Translations under genes and position numbers: made by a program
Source of the DNA: RHKX01 sp963745755
GTDB taxonomy: Bacteria > Actinomycetota > Thermoleophilia > Solirubrobacterales > 70-9
NCBI GenBank assembly: GCA_963745755.1
Contig: CAVUYP010000001.1
Span: forward strand, 2,480,001 to 2,544,000
Length of the DNA: 64,000 nucleotides
Reading direction: 5' to 3'
Notes under the pieces: model-generated
What the model saw: only the letters and a program-made list of their open reading frames with translations
Database searches by the model: none
Told to the model about the DNA's origin: nothing
In this document: piece by piece, positions 1 through 8,903 of the stretch
How positions within the stretch are numbered: position 1 is the stretch's first letter
Layout: every line of letters starts with the position of its first letter

Positions 1-2
1 CG

Positions 3-608
3 GCCGCGCTGCGCGTCGCCGGCCGGACCGACGCCGGCGTCCACGCGATCGCCCAGGTCGCGTCGTTCGTCACCGAGCGGCCCGTCCCGGCGACGCTCGG
101 CCGTGCCCTGAACGCGCTCACCGGCCCCGACCTCGCCGTCTGGGAGGTCGCCGCAGCGCCCGGGTTCGATGCCCGCCGCGACGCCCGCTCGCGGCGCTAC
201 CGCTACCGGGTCGAGGTCGCCCGGCCGCCGAGCCCGTTCGAGCGGCGGCGGGCGCTGAGTAGACCCGGGCCGCTCGACCGCGAGGCGCTGGCGGCCTGCG
301 CGGCGATGCTGCCCGGCACCCACGACTTCACGGCGTTCACGCCGACCGAGACCGATCACGTCCGCTTCGAGCGCGACGTCCTCGAGGCCGGCTGGCGGCA
401 GGAGGGGGAGCGGATCATCGCCTTCGAGATCGAGGCGGACGCGTTCATGCGCAACATGGTCCGCGTCCTCGTCGGGACGATGCTCGAGGTCGGCGCGGGC
501 CGCCGCGGTCGCGAGGACTTCCGGCGCCTGCTCGGCGGTGCCCGACGGGCGGAGGCGGGCGAAACGGCCCCGCCACACGGCCTCTATCTGACCGGCGTCG
601 TCTACTGA
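3..608 (+). CDS. truA: tRNA pseudouridine synthase A, 5' end outside the window
   Basis: Converts uridines 38-40 of the tRNA anticodon arm to pseudouridine in the cytoplasm. The reading frame is open from the window edge. The catalytic-loop motif GRTDAGVHA is encoded at about bases 21-47, with the catalytic Asp codon at 30-32. The C-terminal half carries the family motif FMRNMVRVLVGTMLEVG. The start codon and roughly the first 50 residues lie upstream, so this is a partial gene. It is followed 39 bases later by surE on the same strand. In many actinobacteria truA follows rplQ, which would be off the left edge here; that is an expectation, not something seen. Confidence 0.93.
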   Translation, partial: AALRVAGRTDAGVHAIAQVASFVTERPVPATLGRALNALTGPDLAVWEVAAAPGFDARRDARSRRYRYRVEVARPPSPFERRRALSRPGPLDREALAACAAMLPGTHDFTAFTPTETDHVRFERDVLEAGWRQEGERIIAFEIEADAFMRNMVRVLVGTMLEVGAGRRGREDFRRLLGGARRAEAGETAPPHGLYLTGVVY

Positions 609-647
609 TCCCGGCGCCGCGACCGCGCCGCTCGTAGAATCGATCCG

Positions 648-1466
648 GTGCGGGTTCTGCTCACCAACGACGATGGAATCGGCGCCTCCGGTCTGCAGGC
701 GCTGCGCCGCGCCCTGCTCGAGATCGACGGCATCGAGCTGCACGTCATCGCGCCCGACTCGAACCGCAGCGCCACCGCCCGCTCGATCACGACCCGGTCG
801 CCGCTCTGGATCGAGGAGGTCAGCTTCGACGACGGCACCGTCGGCTACGCGACCGACGGCACACCGGTCGACTGCGTCCGCTTCGCCGACCTCGGCCTGA
901 TCGGGGAGCGGCCGGAGCTGATCGTCTCCGGGATCAACCACGGCTCGAACCTCGGCGACGACGTCACCTATTCGGGCACGGTCGCGGCGGCCTTGGAGGG
1001 AATCGTCCTCGGGATCCCGGCGATCGCGGTCTCCCAGCAATCGCTGGCGCGCGAGATGGACTTCCGGCTCGGCCGCCGCTTCGACTTCACCGTCTCGGCA
1101 CCGCTCGCCGCCGCCCTGGCGGCGATCGTCGCCGACGGCAGGCTTCCGGCCGGGACCCTGCTGAACGTCAACTGCCCGGCCGAGCACCCGGGTGGGATCG
1201 AAGTGACCCGGCTCGGCAAGCGGCTCTACAACGACGAGCTCAAGCAGGTCGACGAGGACAGCGAGGGTCGCAGGCGGTACCAGATCTACGGCTACGACCC
1301 GGGCTTCGAGGACGAGGCGGGGACCGACCTGGCGGCGATCGCCCGCGGCAAGGTCGCGATCACGCCGATCCACTTCGACCTCACCGACCATCCAAGCCTC
1401 GACACCGTTCGCGACCTGCGCCTCGAGGGAGCGCTCGAGCGGGTCCTGGAGACGGTCGGGGCGTGA
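648..1466 (+). CDS. surE: 5'/3'-nucleotidase SurE
   Basis: A metal-dependent phosphatase that dephosphorylates nucleoside 5'- and 3'-monophosphates, 272 residues, normal for the family. The N-terminal metal motif NDDGI (Asp8-Asp9) is present, as are SNRSATARS and the SGINHGSN motif near residue 95. The start is GTG at 648, giving the canonical MRVLLTNDDG N-terminus. Its TGA stop overlaps the GTG start of ligA (GTGA, bases 1463-1466), which implies translational coupling. The pairing with ligA gives no clear pathway link. Confidence 0.95.
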   Translation: MRVLLTNDDGIGASGLQALRRALLEIDGIELHVIAPDSNRSATARSITTRSPLWIEEVSFDDGTVGYATDGTPVDCVRFADLGLIGERPELIVSGINHGSNLGDDVTYSGTVAAALEGIVLGIPAIAVSQQSLAREMDFRLGRRFDFTVSAPLAAALAAIVADGRLPAGTLLNVNCPAEHPGGIEVTRLGKRLYNDELKQVDEDSEGRRRYQIYGYDPGFEDEAGTDLAAIARGKVAITPIHFDLTDHPSLDTVRDLRLEGALERVLETVGA

Positions 1467-3484
1467 GCGGGGATCGGGTCGCGGCCGCCCGGAGCGCCGA
1501 GCTCCGGGAGCGGATCGCCGAGCTCGATCACGCCTACTACCTGCTCGACGATCCGCTCGTCGGCGACGACGTCTACGACGCGCTGCTCGACGAGCTGCGC
1601 TCGATCGAGGCCGCCAATCCGGAGCTGCGGACGCCGGACTCGCCGACTCAGCGGGTCGGCGGCGAGCCCGTCGAGGGGTTCGAGGAATACGAGCACCTCG
1701 AGCCGATGCTCTCGCTCGGCAATGCCCGCAGCGCCGAGGAGCTGGAGGCGTGGGAGGGGCGGATTCGCAACCTGCTCAAGCGCTTCGACATCGCCGCCGG
1801 GACGATCAGCTACGTCACCGAACCGAAGATCGACGGGCTGGCGATCTCGCTCACCTACGAGGACGGCGTCTTCGCCCGCGGCACGACTCGCGGCGACGGC
1901 CGGATCGGCGAGGACGTCACCCACAACCTGCGAACGATCCGCTCGATTCCGCTGCGGATTCCCGACCCACCGGAGCTGATCGAGGTCCGTGGCGAGATCT
2001 ACTTCTCGCGCTCCGGCTTCGCGCACCTCAACGAGCGGCGCGCCGAGGCGGGCTTGGCGACGTTCGCGAACCCGCGCAACGCGGCGGCGGGAACGATCCG
2101 CCAGCACGATCCGGCGCTCGCCGCCGAGCGGCCGCTGCAGATCTGGGCCTACGGAATCGGCTACCGGCGCGGGGTCGAGCACGCGACCCACAGCGACGAG
2201 CTCGACTGGCTGCGCGAGCGCGGCTTCCCGGTCAACGACGGGGTCGCCGTCCACGACAGCGACCGCGAGGTCGTCGAGCGCTGCCGGTGGTGGGAGCGCG
2301 AACGCGAGGGGCTCGATTACGAGATCGACGGCACCGTCGTCAAGGTCGACGATCGCGGCCTCTGGCGCGAGCTCGGCGTCGTCGGCCGCGAACCGCGCTA
2401 CGCGATCGCCTGGAAGTTCCCGCCGATGACGGCGACGACGACCCTGCGGGACATCGTCTGGAACGTCGGCCGGACCGGTCATCTGGTGCCGTTCGCGATC
2501 CTCGAACCGACCCACGTCAGCGGCGTGACCGTGAGCACCGCGACCCTCCACAACGAGGAGGATCTGGCCCGCAAGGACGTGCGGGTTCACGACGAGGTGA
2601 TCATCACCCGGGCCGGCGACGTCATTCCCCAGGTCGTTGCGCCACTGATCCAGCGCCGCAAGGGCAAGCGGCTGCGACGGGCGCGGCCGCCGAAGAAGTG
2701 CCCGATCTGCGGCACGCCGACCGTCAAGCCCGATGGGGTGTGGACGATCTGCCCGAACCGGACCGGCTGCCCGGGCCAGGTCTTCCAGCACCTCAAGCAC
2801 TTCGTACATCGCGGCGCGATGGACATCGACGGCCTCGGCGAGAAGCAGGTGCAGCGGTTCCTCGACGACGGCCTGATCGACGACGCGGCGGGGCTCTACG
2901 AGCTGACCGCCGAGCAGCTCGCCGGGCTCGAGGGGTTCGGCGAGGTCTCGGCCGAGAACATGCTCGCCGCGATCGATGACTCGAAGCGGATGCCGTTCGC
3001 CCGCGTCCTCTTCGCGCTCGGCCTCGACGGCGTCGGATCGGTGACCGCGGAGGCGCTGGCCCGGCACTTCGGATCGATCGACGAGCTGCTCGGTGCCGGC
3101 GAGGAGCGCCTCCAGGAGATCGACGGGGTCGGGCCGATCCTCGCCGAGTCGATCCTCGAGCAGCTCGCCGACGATCGCACCCTGGCGCTGATCGCCGACC
3201 TGCGCGGCCATGGACTGCGGTTCGAGCTCGACGAGTCCGAGCGCCGCGCCGGCGACGGCCCCCTTGAGGACAAGACGTTCGTGCTGACCGGGACGCTGCC
3301 GGAGCTGAGCCGCGAGCAGGCATCGGAGTTGATCAAGGCCGCCGGCGGCAAGGTCACCGGCTCGGTCTCGAAGAAGACCGACTACGTCGTCGCCGGCGAC
3401 AGCCCCGGCTCGAAGCTCGCCCGAGCCGAGGAGCTCGGCGTGACGGTCATCGACGAGGCCGGGCTGCGCGAGCTGGCCGGCTGA
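1463..3484 (+). CDS. ligA: NAD-dependent DNA ligase LigA
   Basis: Seals nicks in duplex DNA during replication and repair using NAD+. At 673 residues it has the full domain set: an N-terminal Ia domain with the YY motif, the adenylation domain with the active-site lysine in TEPKIDGLA (Lys122), an OB fold, a four-cysteine zinc finger (CPIC near residue 412 and two further Cys about 20 residues on), helix-hairpin-helix repeats and a C-terminal BRCT domain. The GTG start at 1463 overlaps the surE stop. It converges with dacB, leaving only 12 bases between the two genes, so there is no room for a separate terminator. Confidence 0.97.
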   Translation: MSGDRVAAARSAELRERIAELDHAYYLLDDPLVGDDVYDALLDELRSIEAANPELRTPDSPTQRVGGEPVEGFEEYEHLEPMLSLGNARSAEELEAWEGRIRNLLKRFDIAAGTISYVTEPKIDGLAISLTYEDGVFARGTTRGDGRIGEDVTHNLRTIRSIPLRIPDPPELIEVRGEIYFSRSGFAHLNERRAEAGLATFANPRNAAAGTIRQHDPALAAERPLQIWAYGIGYRRGVEHATHSDELDWLRERGFPVNDGVAVHDSDREVVERCRWWEREREGLDYEIDGTVVKVDDRGLWRELGVVGREPRYAIAWKFPPMTATTTLRDIVWNVGRTGHLVPFAILEPTHVSGVTVSTATLHNEEDLARKDVRVHDEVIITRAGDVIPQVVAPLIQRRKGKRLRRARPPKKCPICGTPTVKPDGVWTICPNRTGCPGQVFQHLKHFVHRGAMDIDGLGEKQVQRFLDDGLIDDAAGLYELTAEQLAGLEGFGEVSAENMLAAIDDSKRMPFARVLFALGLDGVGSVTAEALARHFGSIDELLGAGEERLQEIDGVGPILAESILEQLADDRTLALIADLRGHGLRFELDESERRAGDGPLEDKTFVLTGTLPELSREQASELIKAAGGKVTGSVSKKTDYVVAGDSPGSKLARAEELGVTVIDEAGLRELAG

Positions 3485-3496
3485 GCGCGGCCGCGG

Positions 3497-4806
3497 TCAG
3501 CGCAGGCGGGCGATCTGGGCGATCATCTTGTCCTGGATGCTGTGCGCGGCGCCGAGGTCGGAGACGCCGTTCATCAACAGCGAGAACGCGACCAGCCCGT
3601 GCTTCGACTTGCAGTAGCCGGAGACGTTGGAGACGCCGGTCAGGGTCCCGGTCTTACCGCGGCAGCGCCCCGCCGCCGGCCGAGCCGTTCATCCGCCCGC
3701 CGAGGGTGCCGTCCTTGCCGGCGATCGACAGCGACTTGAACAACGGCTTCGCGAGCTCCCGGTCCCGTTGGGCGGCGGTGAGCAGGCGGACGACGCTGCG
3801 CGGCGAGGACTTGTTGCCGGCCGTCAGCCCGGAGCCGTCGCGGGCGCGGACCTTCGCGCCGACCTGCTTCGCGTAGCGCTCGATCGCCTTGGCGCCGCCG
3901 TTCGTCGTCCCCTTCCGCTTCGCCGTCGCCCAGAGCCGCTTGCAGAGCATCTCGGCGTAGAAGTTGACCGAGTCCTTGTTGGTCGCCCTGACCAGCGCCG
4001 CGATCGTCGGCGACTCGTACTCGGCGACCTCGCGTGCGACCGCGCAATGAGCCCGGGAGGCGGCCGACCTTGACCTTGCCGCCGATCTTGACGCCGGCGT
4101 CGCGGAGGCCGTCGCGGAACGCCTTGGCGGCCTGCTTGGCGGGATCGCCGGAGTAGGTCGAGCCGCCGTAGACGAGGCCGCTCAGCGGCGCGATGTAGGG
4201 GCTCGGCCCCCAGTTCGAGTCGGGGACGCCGCGGCGGCGGTCGAAGACGCTGTCGTCGCCGATCACCTTGCCGCTGATCCTGCGGATCCCCGCCTTGCGG
4301 ACCTGGCGGGCGAGCTCGGAGACCCCGCCCGACCCGAACGAGGGATCGCCGCCGCCGATCAGGTAGAGGTCGCCCTTCAGCTTGCCCTTGCCGTTGATGT
4401 TGCCGCGAACCTTGACGCGGGTCGCGATCCGCCACTTCGGGCCGAGCCGGTGCAGGGCCGTCGTCGTCGTGAACAGCTTCTCGTTCGAGGCGAGCTTGCG
4501 GGAATGGCCGCCGTTGCGATCGAAGAGCGGCTTCTTCGCCTTGCCACCGAGCTTGGTCACGTAGAAGCCGCTCGATGCCGGCGCCCTGCGGGCCAGCTGC
4601 CGCAGCTTGCGGCGCAGCTTGCCGCGGCTGATCGCGCCGCCACGCTCGAGGCGTCGGGGGACCGGGTCGCCGCGGAAGGCGAGATCGGGGCCGGGGCTCG
4701 CCTGCCGGCCGGCGACGGTCGCCGGATCGGCGCCCGCGGAGGCGCTGGTCCCGAGCAGGACCAGGGCGGCGATCAGGGCCGTCGTCAGGGTGGTGCGGAG
4801 GTGCAT
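3497..4806 (-). pseudogene. dacB: D-alanyl-D-alanine carboxypeptidase/endopeptidase (PBP4 type), two frame breaks
   Basis: A class C penicillin-binding protein that trims peptidoglycan peptides outside the membrane. The ATG at 4806 starts a clear signal peptide (MHLRTTLTTALIAALVLLG). The serine motif SNEK follows at about residue 105, then SVN (in KDSVNFYAEM) and KTGTLTG. These lie in three different frames: an extra base near 4048 and another near 3660 each shift the frame by +1. With both repaired the product would be about 435 residues and complete. The first site looks like an extra T in a TT pair, the second an extra C in a CC pair, so sequencing error is a strong alternative to true inactivation. 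Confidence 0.85.
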
Positions 4807-4940
4807 GCGGGCGCGAGTGTAGATGCACGGCGGGCCGGCAGCAGCCGGTTCCGGCTGGCCGGAAGGGTGAGTCCGGAGAGCGGCTGCGGGGTCACTACGG
4901 GCTCGATCCGGGGGTCGCGATGCCATAATCGGCGGTGCCG

Positions 4941-6179
4941 ATGAGCGAGGTAGTCCAGCTCGATCCGGCCGGTCGCTCGAAGAAGTCGCGCGGTCGCCGG
5001 CGAAGCAGATCGAAGACCGCACTCGTTCTGGGTGGCGGCGGCTTCACGGGTGCCGTCTACGAGATCGGCGCCCTGCGGGCCTTCGACCTGCTCGCGGTCA
5101 ACCGCACCGTCAACGACTTCGACGTCTATGTCGGGACCAGCGCCGGCTCGTTCGTCGGCAGCGCCGTCGCCAACGGCGTCACCCCCGAGGAGATGATGCG
5201 GGTCCTCAACAAGCACCTGCCGTCGCCGTTGCGCGACATGGACCTGGGGATGCTGCTGCGGCCCAACTACAAGGGATTCGCCGCCGCCGGCGTGAAGCTG
5301 CCGCTGCGGCTCGCCGGCGTCGCCCGCGACATCGTCCGCACCCTCGCCGAGACCTCGGTCATGGACGTGGCAACCGGCCTCGCCGCCGGGCTGCCGAAGG
5401 GCCTCTACACCGGCGCCGGGATCGAGAGCTACGTGGCGGAGATGCTCGCCGACCCCGACCGGACCGACGACTTCCGGATGCTCCCGAACGAGCTCTACCT
5501 GTGCGCGACCGAGATCGACACGACCGAGCGGATCATCCTCGGCGACGGCGACTGGCGCGACGTGCCGATCTCGCGCGCCGTTGCCGCCTCGACGGCCCTG
5601 CCGCTGGTCTACGAACCGGTCGAGATCAAGGGCCGGGAGATGATGGACGGCGGCATCCGCTCGACGACGAACATCGACATCGCCGTCGAGAAGGGGGCCA
5701 AGTTCATCGTCGTCGTCAACCCGATCGTGCCGTTCGTCAACGACTTCAGCAAGCGCGTGCCGACGATCTTCGGCAGCCGCGTCCGCCGCGTCTCCGATAT
5801 GGGCTTCGTGGCTCTCGCCAACCAGGCCGCCCGGATGATCGCCCACGACCGCCTGCACCGCGCCGTCGAGGAGTGGTCGGTCAAGTATCCCGGGGTCGAC
5901 ATCATCCTGATCGAGCCCGAGTTCGGCGACGAGCTGATGTTCGCCACCTCGATCATGGACTACAAGGCGCGCCTGCAGATCGCCAAGCACGGCTTCGAGT
6001 CGGTCACCCTCCGCCTCGCCCGCGACTACGACCGCTACCGCGAGATCGCCGAGCGGCACGGGATCCAGATCTCCGCCCGCCGGATCCGCCACGTCCTCGA
6101 CCAGGTCGAGCGCGAGCGCGACCAGGCCCCCGCCTGGCGCCGGGTCTTCGAGCAGACCACCGGCGCGCTGCTGAGGTAG
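4941..6179 (+). CDS. Patatin-like phospholipase
   Basis: A Ser-Asp dyad lipid acyl hydrolase, about 412 residues. The oxyanion loop GGGGFTGAVYE, the nucleophile elbow GTSAG and the catalytic-Asp motif DGG (in MMDGGIRS) appear in order. The N-terminus is basic (RGRRRSRSK) with no signal peptide, so a cytoplasmic or membrane-surface role is likely. A GTG at 4935 is an alternative start two codons earlier. The gene is divergent from dacB and converges on the acyl-CoA synthetase at 6297. Released fatty acids could feed that synthetase, but this is inference from position only. A conserved 3' hairpin begins 8 bases after its TAG stop. Confidence 0.88.
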   Translation: MSEVVQLDPAGRSKKSRGRRRSRSKTALVLGGGGFTGAVYEIGALRAFDLLAVNRTVNDFDVYVGTSAGSFVGSAVANGVTPEEMMRVLNKHLPSPLRDMDLGMLLRPNYKGFAAAGVKLPLRLAGVARDIVRTLAETSVMDVATGLAAGLPKGLYTGAGIESYVAEMLADPDRTDDFRMLPNELYLCATEIDTTERIILGDGDWRDVPISRAVAASTALPLVYEPVEIKGREMMDGGIRSTTNIDIAVEKGAKFIVVVNPIVPFVNDFSKRVPTIFGSRVRRVSDMGFVALANQAARMIAHDRLHRAVEEWSVKYPGVDIILIEPEFGDELMFATSIMDYKARLQIAKHGFESVTLRLARDYDRYREIAERHGIQISARRIRHVLDQVERERDQAPAWRRVFEQTTGALLR

Positions 6180-6186
6180 TTCACCC

Positions 6187-6212
6187 CGGCGGAATGCTCC
6201 GCTTCCGCCGGC
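6187..6212 (+). terminator. 3' hairpin, repeat family 2 copy 1
   Basis: Starts 8 bases after the TAG of the patatin gene. An 8-bp inverted repeat (CCGGCGGA / TCCGCCGG) encloses ATGCTCCGCT; a smaller alternative hairpin is GCGGA-ATGC-TCCGC. The core GGAATGCTCCGCT recurs at 23595-23631 (minus) and 48391-48431, each time just after a TAG stop. Confidence 0.6.
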
Positions 6213-6243
6213 CGCACCTCCGCCCTGCGTCAGCGTCCCTGAC

Positions 6244-6263
6244 TCCTCCAGCATGCTGGAGGA
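6244..6263. terminator. 20-bp perfect palindrome between convergent genes
   Basis: TCCTCCAGCATGCTGGAGGA is its own reverse complement. It sits between the ends of the patatin gene (6179) and the acyl-CoA synthetase (6297). A bidirectional terminator is the simplest reading; a protein-binding site is possible. Confidence 0.5.
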
Positions 6264-6296
6264 ATCTCCGGCGTTGCCGGTGGGGCGCCCCCCGAC

Positions 6297-8108
6297 CTAT
6301 GCGTAGAGCTTCTCGATCTCGCCGCTGTACTTCTCGGCGACGACGTTGCGCTTGACCTTCATCGTCGGGGTCAGCTCGCCGGTCTCCTGGGAGAGGTCGT
6401 GGGGGAGGACCTCGATCTTCTTGACCTGCTCGACCCGCGCGAACTTGGCGTTGATCTGGTCGACGTGGGACATGATCGAGGCGCGGACGGCGGCGTCGGC
6501 GGCCAGCGCGGTCGGGTCCTCGGGAAGGTCGTTGTCGGCCGCATAGGCGACGGCGGCCTCGGGATCGAGGGTGACGAGCGCGACCAGGTAGGGACGGCGG
6601 TCGCCGACGACCACGCACTGGCTGACGAGCGGATGCTGCTTGATCTCGGCCTCGAGGTTGGCGGGGGTGATGTTCTTGCCGCCCGCGGTGATGATGATGT
6701 CCTTCTTGCGGCCGGTGATCGAGAGGTAGCCGTCATCGCCGAGCTCGCCGATGTCGCCGGTGTGCAGCCAACCGTCGACGATCGTCTCCTCGGTCGCCTC
6801 GTCGTTCTTGTAGTAGCCCTGGAAGATGTTCGGGCCCTTGATCAGGACCTCGCCATCGTCGGCGATCTTCACCTCGCAGCCGGGGAACGGCCGCCCGACG
6901 GTTCCGAACCTGAAGTCCTCGGGGGTGGAGATCGTCGCCGCGGTCGAGGTCTCGGTCATCCCGTAACCCTCGAGGACGAGGACGCCGGCGGCGTCGAAGA
7001 ACCTGAGGATGTCGGTGTTGATCGGTGCGGCGCCGCTGACGCACTGGCGGACCCGGCCGCCGAACAGGCCGCGGATCTTCGCCAGGACCTGGGCGTCGGC
7101 GAACTTGTACTGCTGCCTCAGCATGAAGCCGGGCTGCTCCCCGCGGCGCTCCATCTCCCGAACCTTCCGGCCGACGCCGATCGCCCACCAGAAGATCCGC
7201 TTCTTGATGCTCCCCTCCTTGTCGGCGGCGGCCGTGGCGGCGGCGTAGATCTTCTCGAAGATCCGCGGCACCGACGGGAAGTAGTGGGGCCGGACCTCGC
7301 TGAGGTTGGGGATGATCTTCAGCGGGTCGCGCTCCCAGTAGGCGATCGAGGCGCCGATGTCGAAGCTGCCGAGCTGGAGCAGCAGCGCGAACGAGTGGGC
7401 GAGCGGCAGGAACAGGTAGGTGATCTCCTCCGGCTCGACGACCGAGACCGCCTGGGTCATGTCGAGCATCGCCCGGTAGTTGCCGTGGCTGATCACGCAG
7501 CCCTTCGGGGGCCCGGTCGTCCCGGACGTGTAGATGAAGGTGCAGATGTCGGCGGGGGTGACGGCTCGGTAGCGCGCCTCCCATTCGCTGCGATCGCGTC
7601 CGGCGCCGCGATCGCGGAGCTGGTCGAGGTCGATCGCGTCGCCTGCGGTCCCCTCGATCAGGACGATCTGCTCGAGCTTCGGCAGCCGGTCGCGGACCGC
7701 CCGGATCTTGGCCAGCTGCTCCTCGTTCTCGACGATGACCATCCTCGCGTCGGAGTTCTCGAGCACGTACTGGCATTCCTCTGCCGAGTTGGTCTGGTAG
7801 ATCGGCACGACCGTGGCGCCGATGCTGAGCGCCGCGAAATCGACGTAGGTCCACTCGGGGCGCGTGTTGGCGAGGATCGAGACCTTGTCGCCCTTCTCGA
7901 TGCCGAGGTCGATCAGACCGAGCGCGAGATTCGCGACGATCTCGCCGACCTCCGCGTAGGAGCGGGTCACCCAGGCGCCCGACGGCTCCTTCCAGCGGAC
8001 CGCGGGTGCGTCGCCGTAGCGCGCCGCGGCGAGCGGCAGCAGGTCGGCGACGGTGGTGCTGCCGGTCCCCCCGCCGGTGCCGGCTTCGGACAACGTGGCT
8101 GCCTCCAT
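6297..8108 (-). CDS. Long-chain fatty-acid--CoA ligase (AMP-forming)
   Basis: Activates fatty acids to acyl-CoA at the expense of ATP; 603 residues, typical of the FadD15/AAE family. The ATP/AMP signature YTSGTTGPPKG lies near residue 193, followed by the adenine motif GYGMTET, the hinge HTGDIGELGDDGYL and GRKKDIIITAGGKNI; the C-terminal catalytic Lys is in PTMKVKR. The ATG at 8108 has an AAGGAG ribosome site 10 bases upstream. It probably supplies acyl-CoA for the dehydrogenases and crotonases elsewhere in the window. Chain-length preference cannot be read from the sequence. Confidence 0.95.
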   Translation of the reverse strand: MEAATLSEAGTGGGTGSTTVADLLPLAAARYGDAPAVRWKEPSGAWVTRSYAEVGEIVANLALGLIDLGIEKGDKVSILANTRPEWTYVDFAALSIGATVVPIYQTNSAEECQYVLENSDARMVIVENEEQLAKIRAVRDRLPKLEQIVLIEGTAGDAIDLDQLRDRGAGRDRSEWEARYRAVTPADICTFIYTSGTTGPPKGCVISHGNYRAMLDMTQAVSVVEPEEITYLFLPLAHSFALLLQLGSFDIGASIAYWERDPLKIIPNLSEVRPHYFPSVPRIFEKIYAAATAAADKEGSIKKRIFWWAIGVGRKVREMERRGEQPGFMLRQQYKFADAQVLAKIRGLFGGRVRQCVSGAAPINTDILRFFDAAGVLVLEGYGMTETSTAATISTPEDFRFGTVGRPFPGCEVKIADDGEVLIKGPNIFQGYYKNDEATEETIVDGWLHTGDIGELGDDGYLSITGRKKDIIITAGGKNITPANLEAEIKQHPLVSQCVVVGDRRPYLVALVTLDPEAAVAYAADNDLPEDPTALAADAAVRASIMSHVDQINAKFARVEQVKKIEVLPHDLSQETGELTPTMKVKRNVVAEKYSGEIEKLYA

Positions 8109-8179
8109 GGGCGCTCTCGCTCCTTCGGGTCGGGACGGATCGGGACCCCGCGGATCCCCGTCAAGGGAGTGTATGAGAA

Positions 8180-8195
8180 GGGCGCGGCCGCGCCC
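8180..8195. terminator. 16-bp perfect palindrome after the small HTH gene
   Basis: GGGCGCGGCCGCGCCC lies 19 bases downstream of the stop of the leftward small gene at 8215-8391 and before the acyl-CoA synthetase promoter region. On the minus strand it is followed by TTCTCAT. Weak intrinsic terminator candidate. Confidence 0.35.
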
Positions 8196-8214
8196 CGTCG
8201 CCTGCGGCCCGGGC

Positions 8215-8391
8215 TCAGGCGGCGCGTTCGCGCGCCGGTCTGCCGAGCTGGCGCAGCGAGGTCACGAACAGCGTCTTGTCGATCCTGCCGTGCAGGATCG
8301 GGACCCCCATCTGCACGCACCTCGCAATCACCTCCTGCCGCTTCATGTCGACCTCATCGGCCAGCTCCGTGGGCGTCAGGTGATTCGCCAA
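8215..8391 (-). CDS. Small helix-turn-helix protein, 58 aa
   Basis: A short gene with TTG start at 8391 and a strong GAGGAGG ribosome site about 7 bases upstream. The product begins ANHLTPTELADEVDMKRQEV and continues with CVQMGVPILHGRIDKTLF, a pattern like the winged-helix or IF-2 N-terminal-type DNA/RNA-binding fold in which LTPTELADEV and the following basic helix form a helix-turn-helix. A near-consensus promoter sits upstream (8426-8453). No named family recognised. It could be a small transcription factor acting on the adjacent genes; that is inference. Confidence 0.6.
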   Translation of the reverse strand: MANHLTPTELADEVDMKRQEVIARCVQMGVPILHGRIDKTLFVTSLRQLGRPARERAA

Positions 8392-8425
8392 GGCACTCCT
8401 CCTCGTGTTGGACCTCGTAGGGCCA

Positions 8426-8453
8426 TGTATATCGCCTCTGCTCGACGTGTCAA
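8426..8453 (-). promoter_or_regulatory. Sigma70-type promoter of the small HTH gene
   Basis: On the minus strand TTGACA (8453-8448) is followed after 16 bases by TATACA (8431-8426), about 35 bases before the TTG start. It is the best -35/-10 pair seen in the window and stands out in an otherwise GC-rich stretch. Confidence 0.65.
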
Positions 8454-8635
8454 GGAGATGTCAATCCGTCCAGACCGGCGGTCGATCCTGCGGTCCCCGC
8501 CCGGCCCGACCGACCTGGCTGGTGAGCGCGGCGATGTTGGTCGTCTGCGACATCTCCTGGTCAGCGTCGGCCCCGCAACCGCGGGGCCGACGTCGTCTCG
8601 GGGCCGGCATCGCCGCCGCTCTACGATGGTCGCCC

Positions 8636-8902
8636 GTGACCATCGAGCAGACCGATCCGTCCCGCGACGCCGCGGGCGACCCGTTCGTCGAGTCCCTGAT
8701 GGACACCGACCTCTACTCGATGGGCGCTTTCTTCTGCGATCAGCATCCCGAGCTGGTCGACGAGGTCGTCGAGCGCAGCGCCGAGATCGAGCGGACCGGG
8801 CTCTCCGCCTACGCGACGGCGACGGCGATCGACGTCGAGGAGGCCTTCGGGATGCTCCTGACCGGCCTCTCGGTCCGCTACTACAAGGCCGTGGCGGGCT
8901 GA
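8636..8902 (+). CDS. Hypothetical protein, 88 aa
   Basis: GTG start at 8636, product MTIEQTDPSRD... ending LTGLSVRYYKAVAG. It is acidic, contains one Cys (FFCDQHPE), has no signal peptide or membrane segment and is predicted mostly helical. It ends one base before the GTG of the DsbA-like gene, so the two are probably co-transcribed. I do not recognise the family. A role linked to the thiol oxidoreductase is only suggested by the spacing. Confidence 0.6.
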   Translation: MTIEQTDPSRDAAGDPFVESLMDTDLYSMGAFFCDQHPELVDEVVERSAEIERTGLSAYATATAIDVEEAFGMLLTGLSVRYYKAVAG

Positions 8903-8903
8903 A

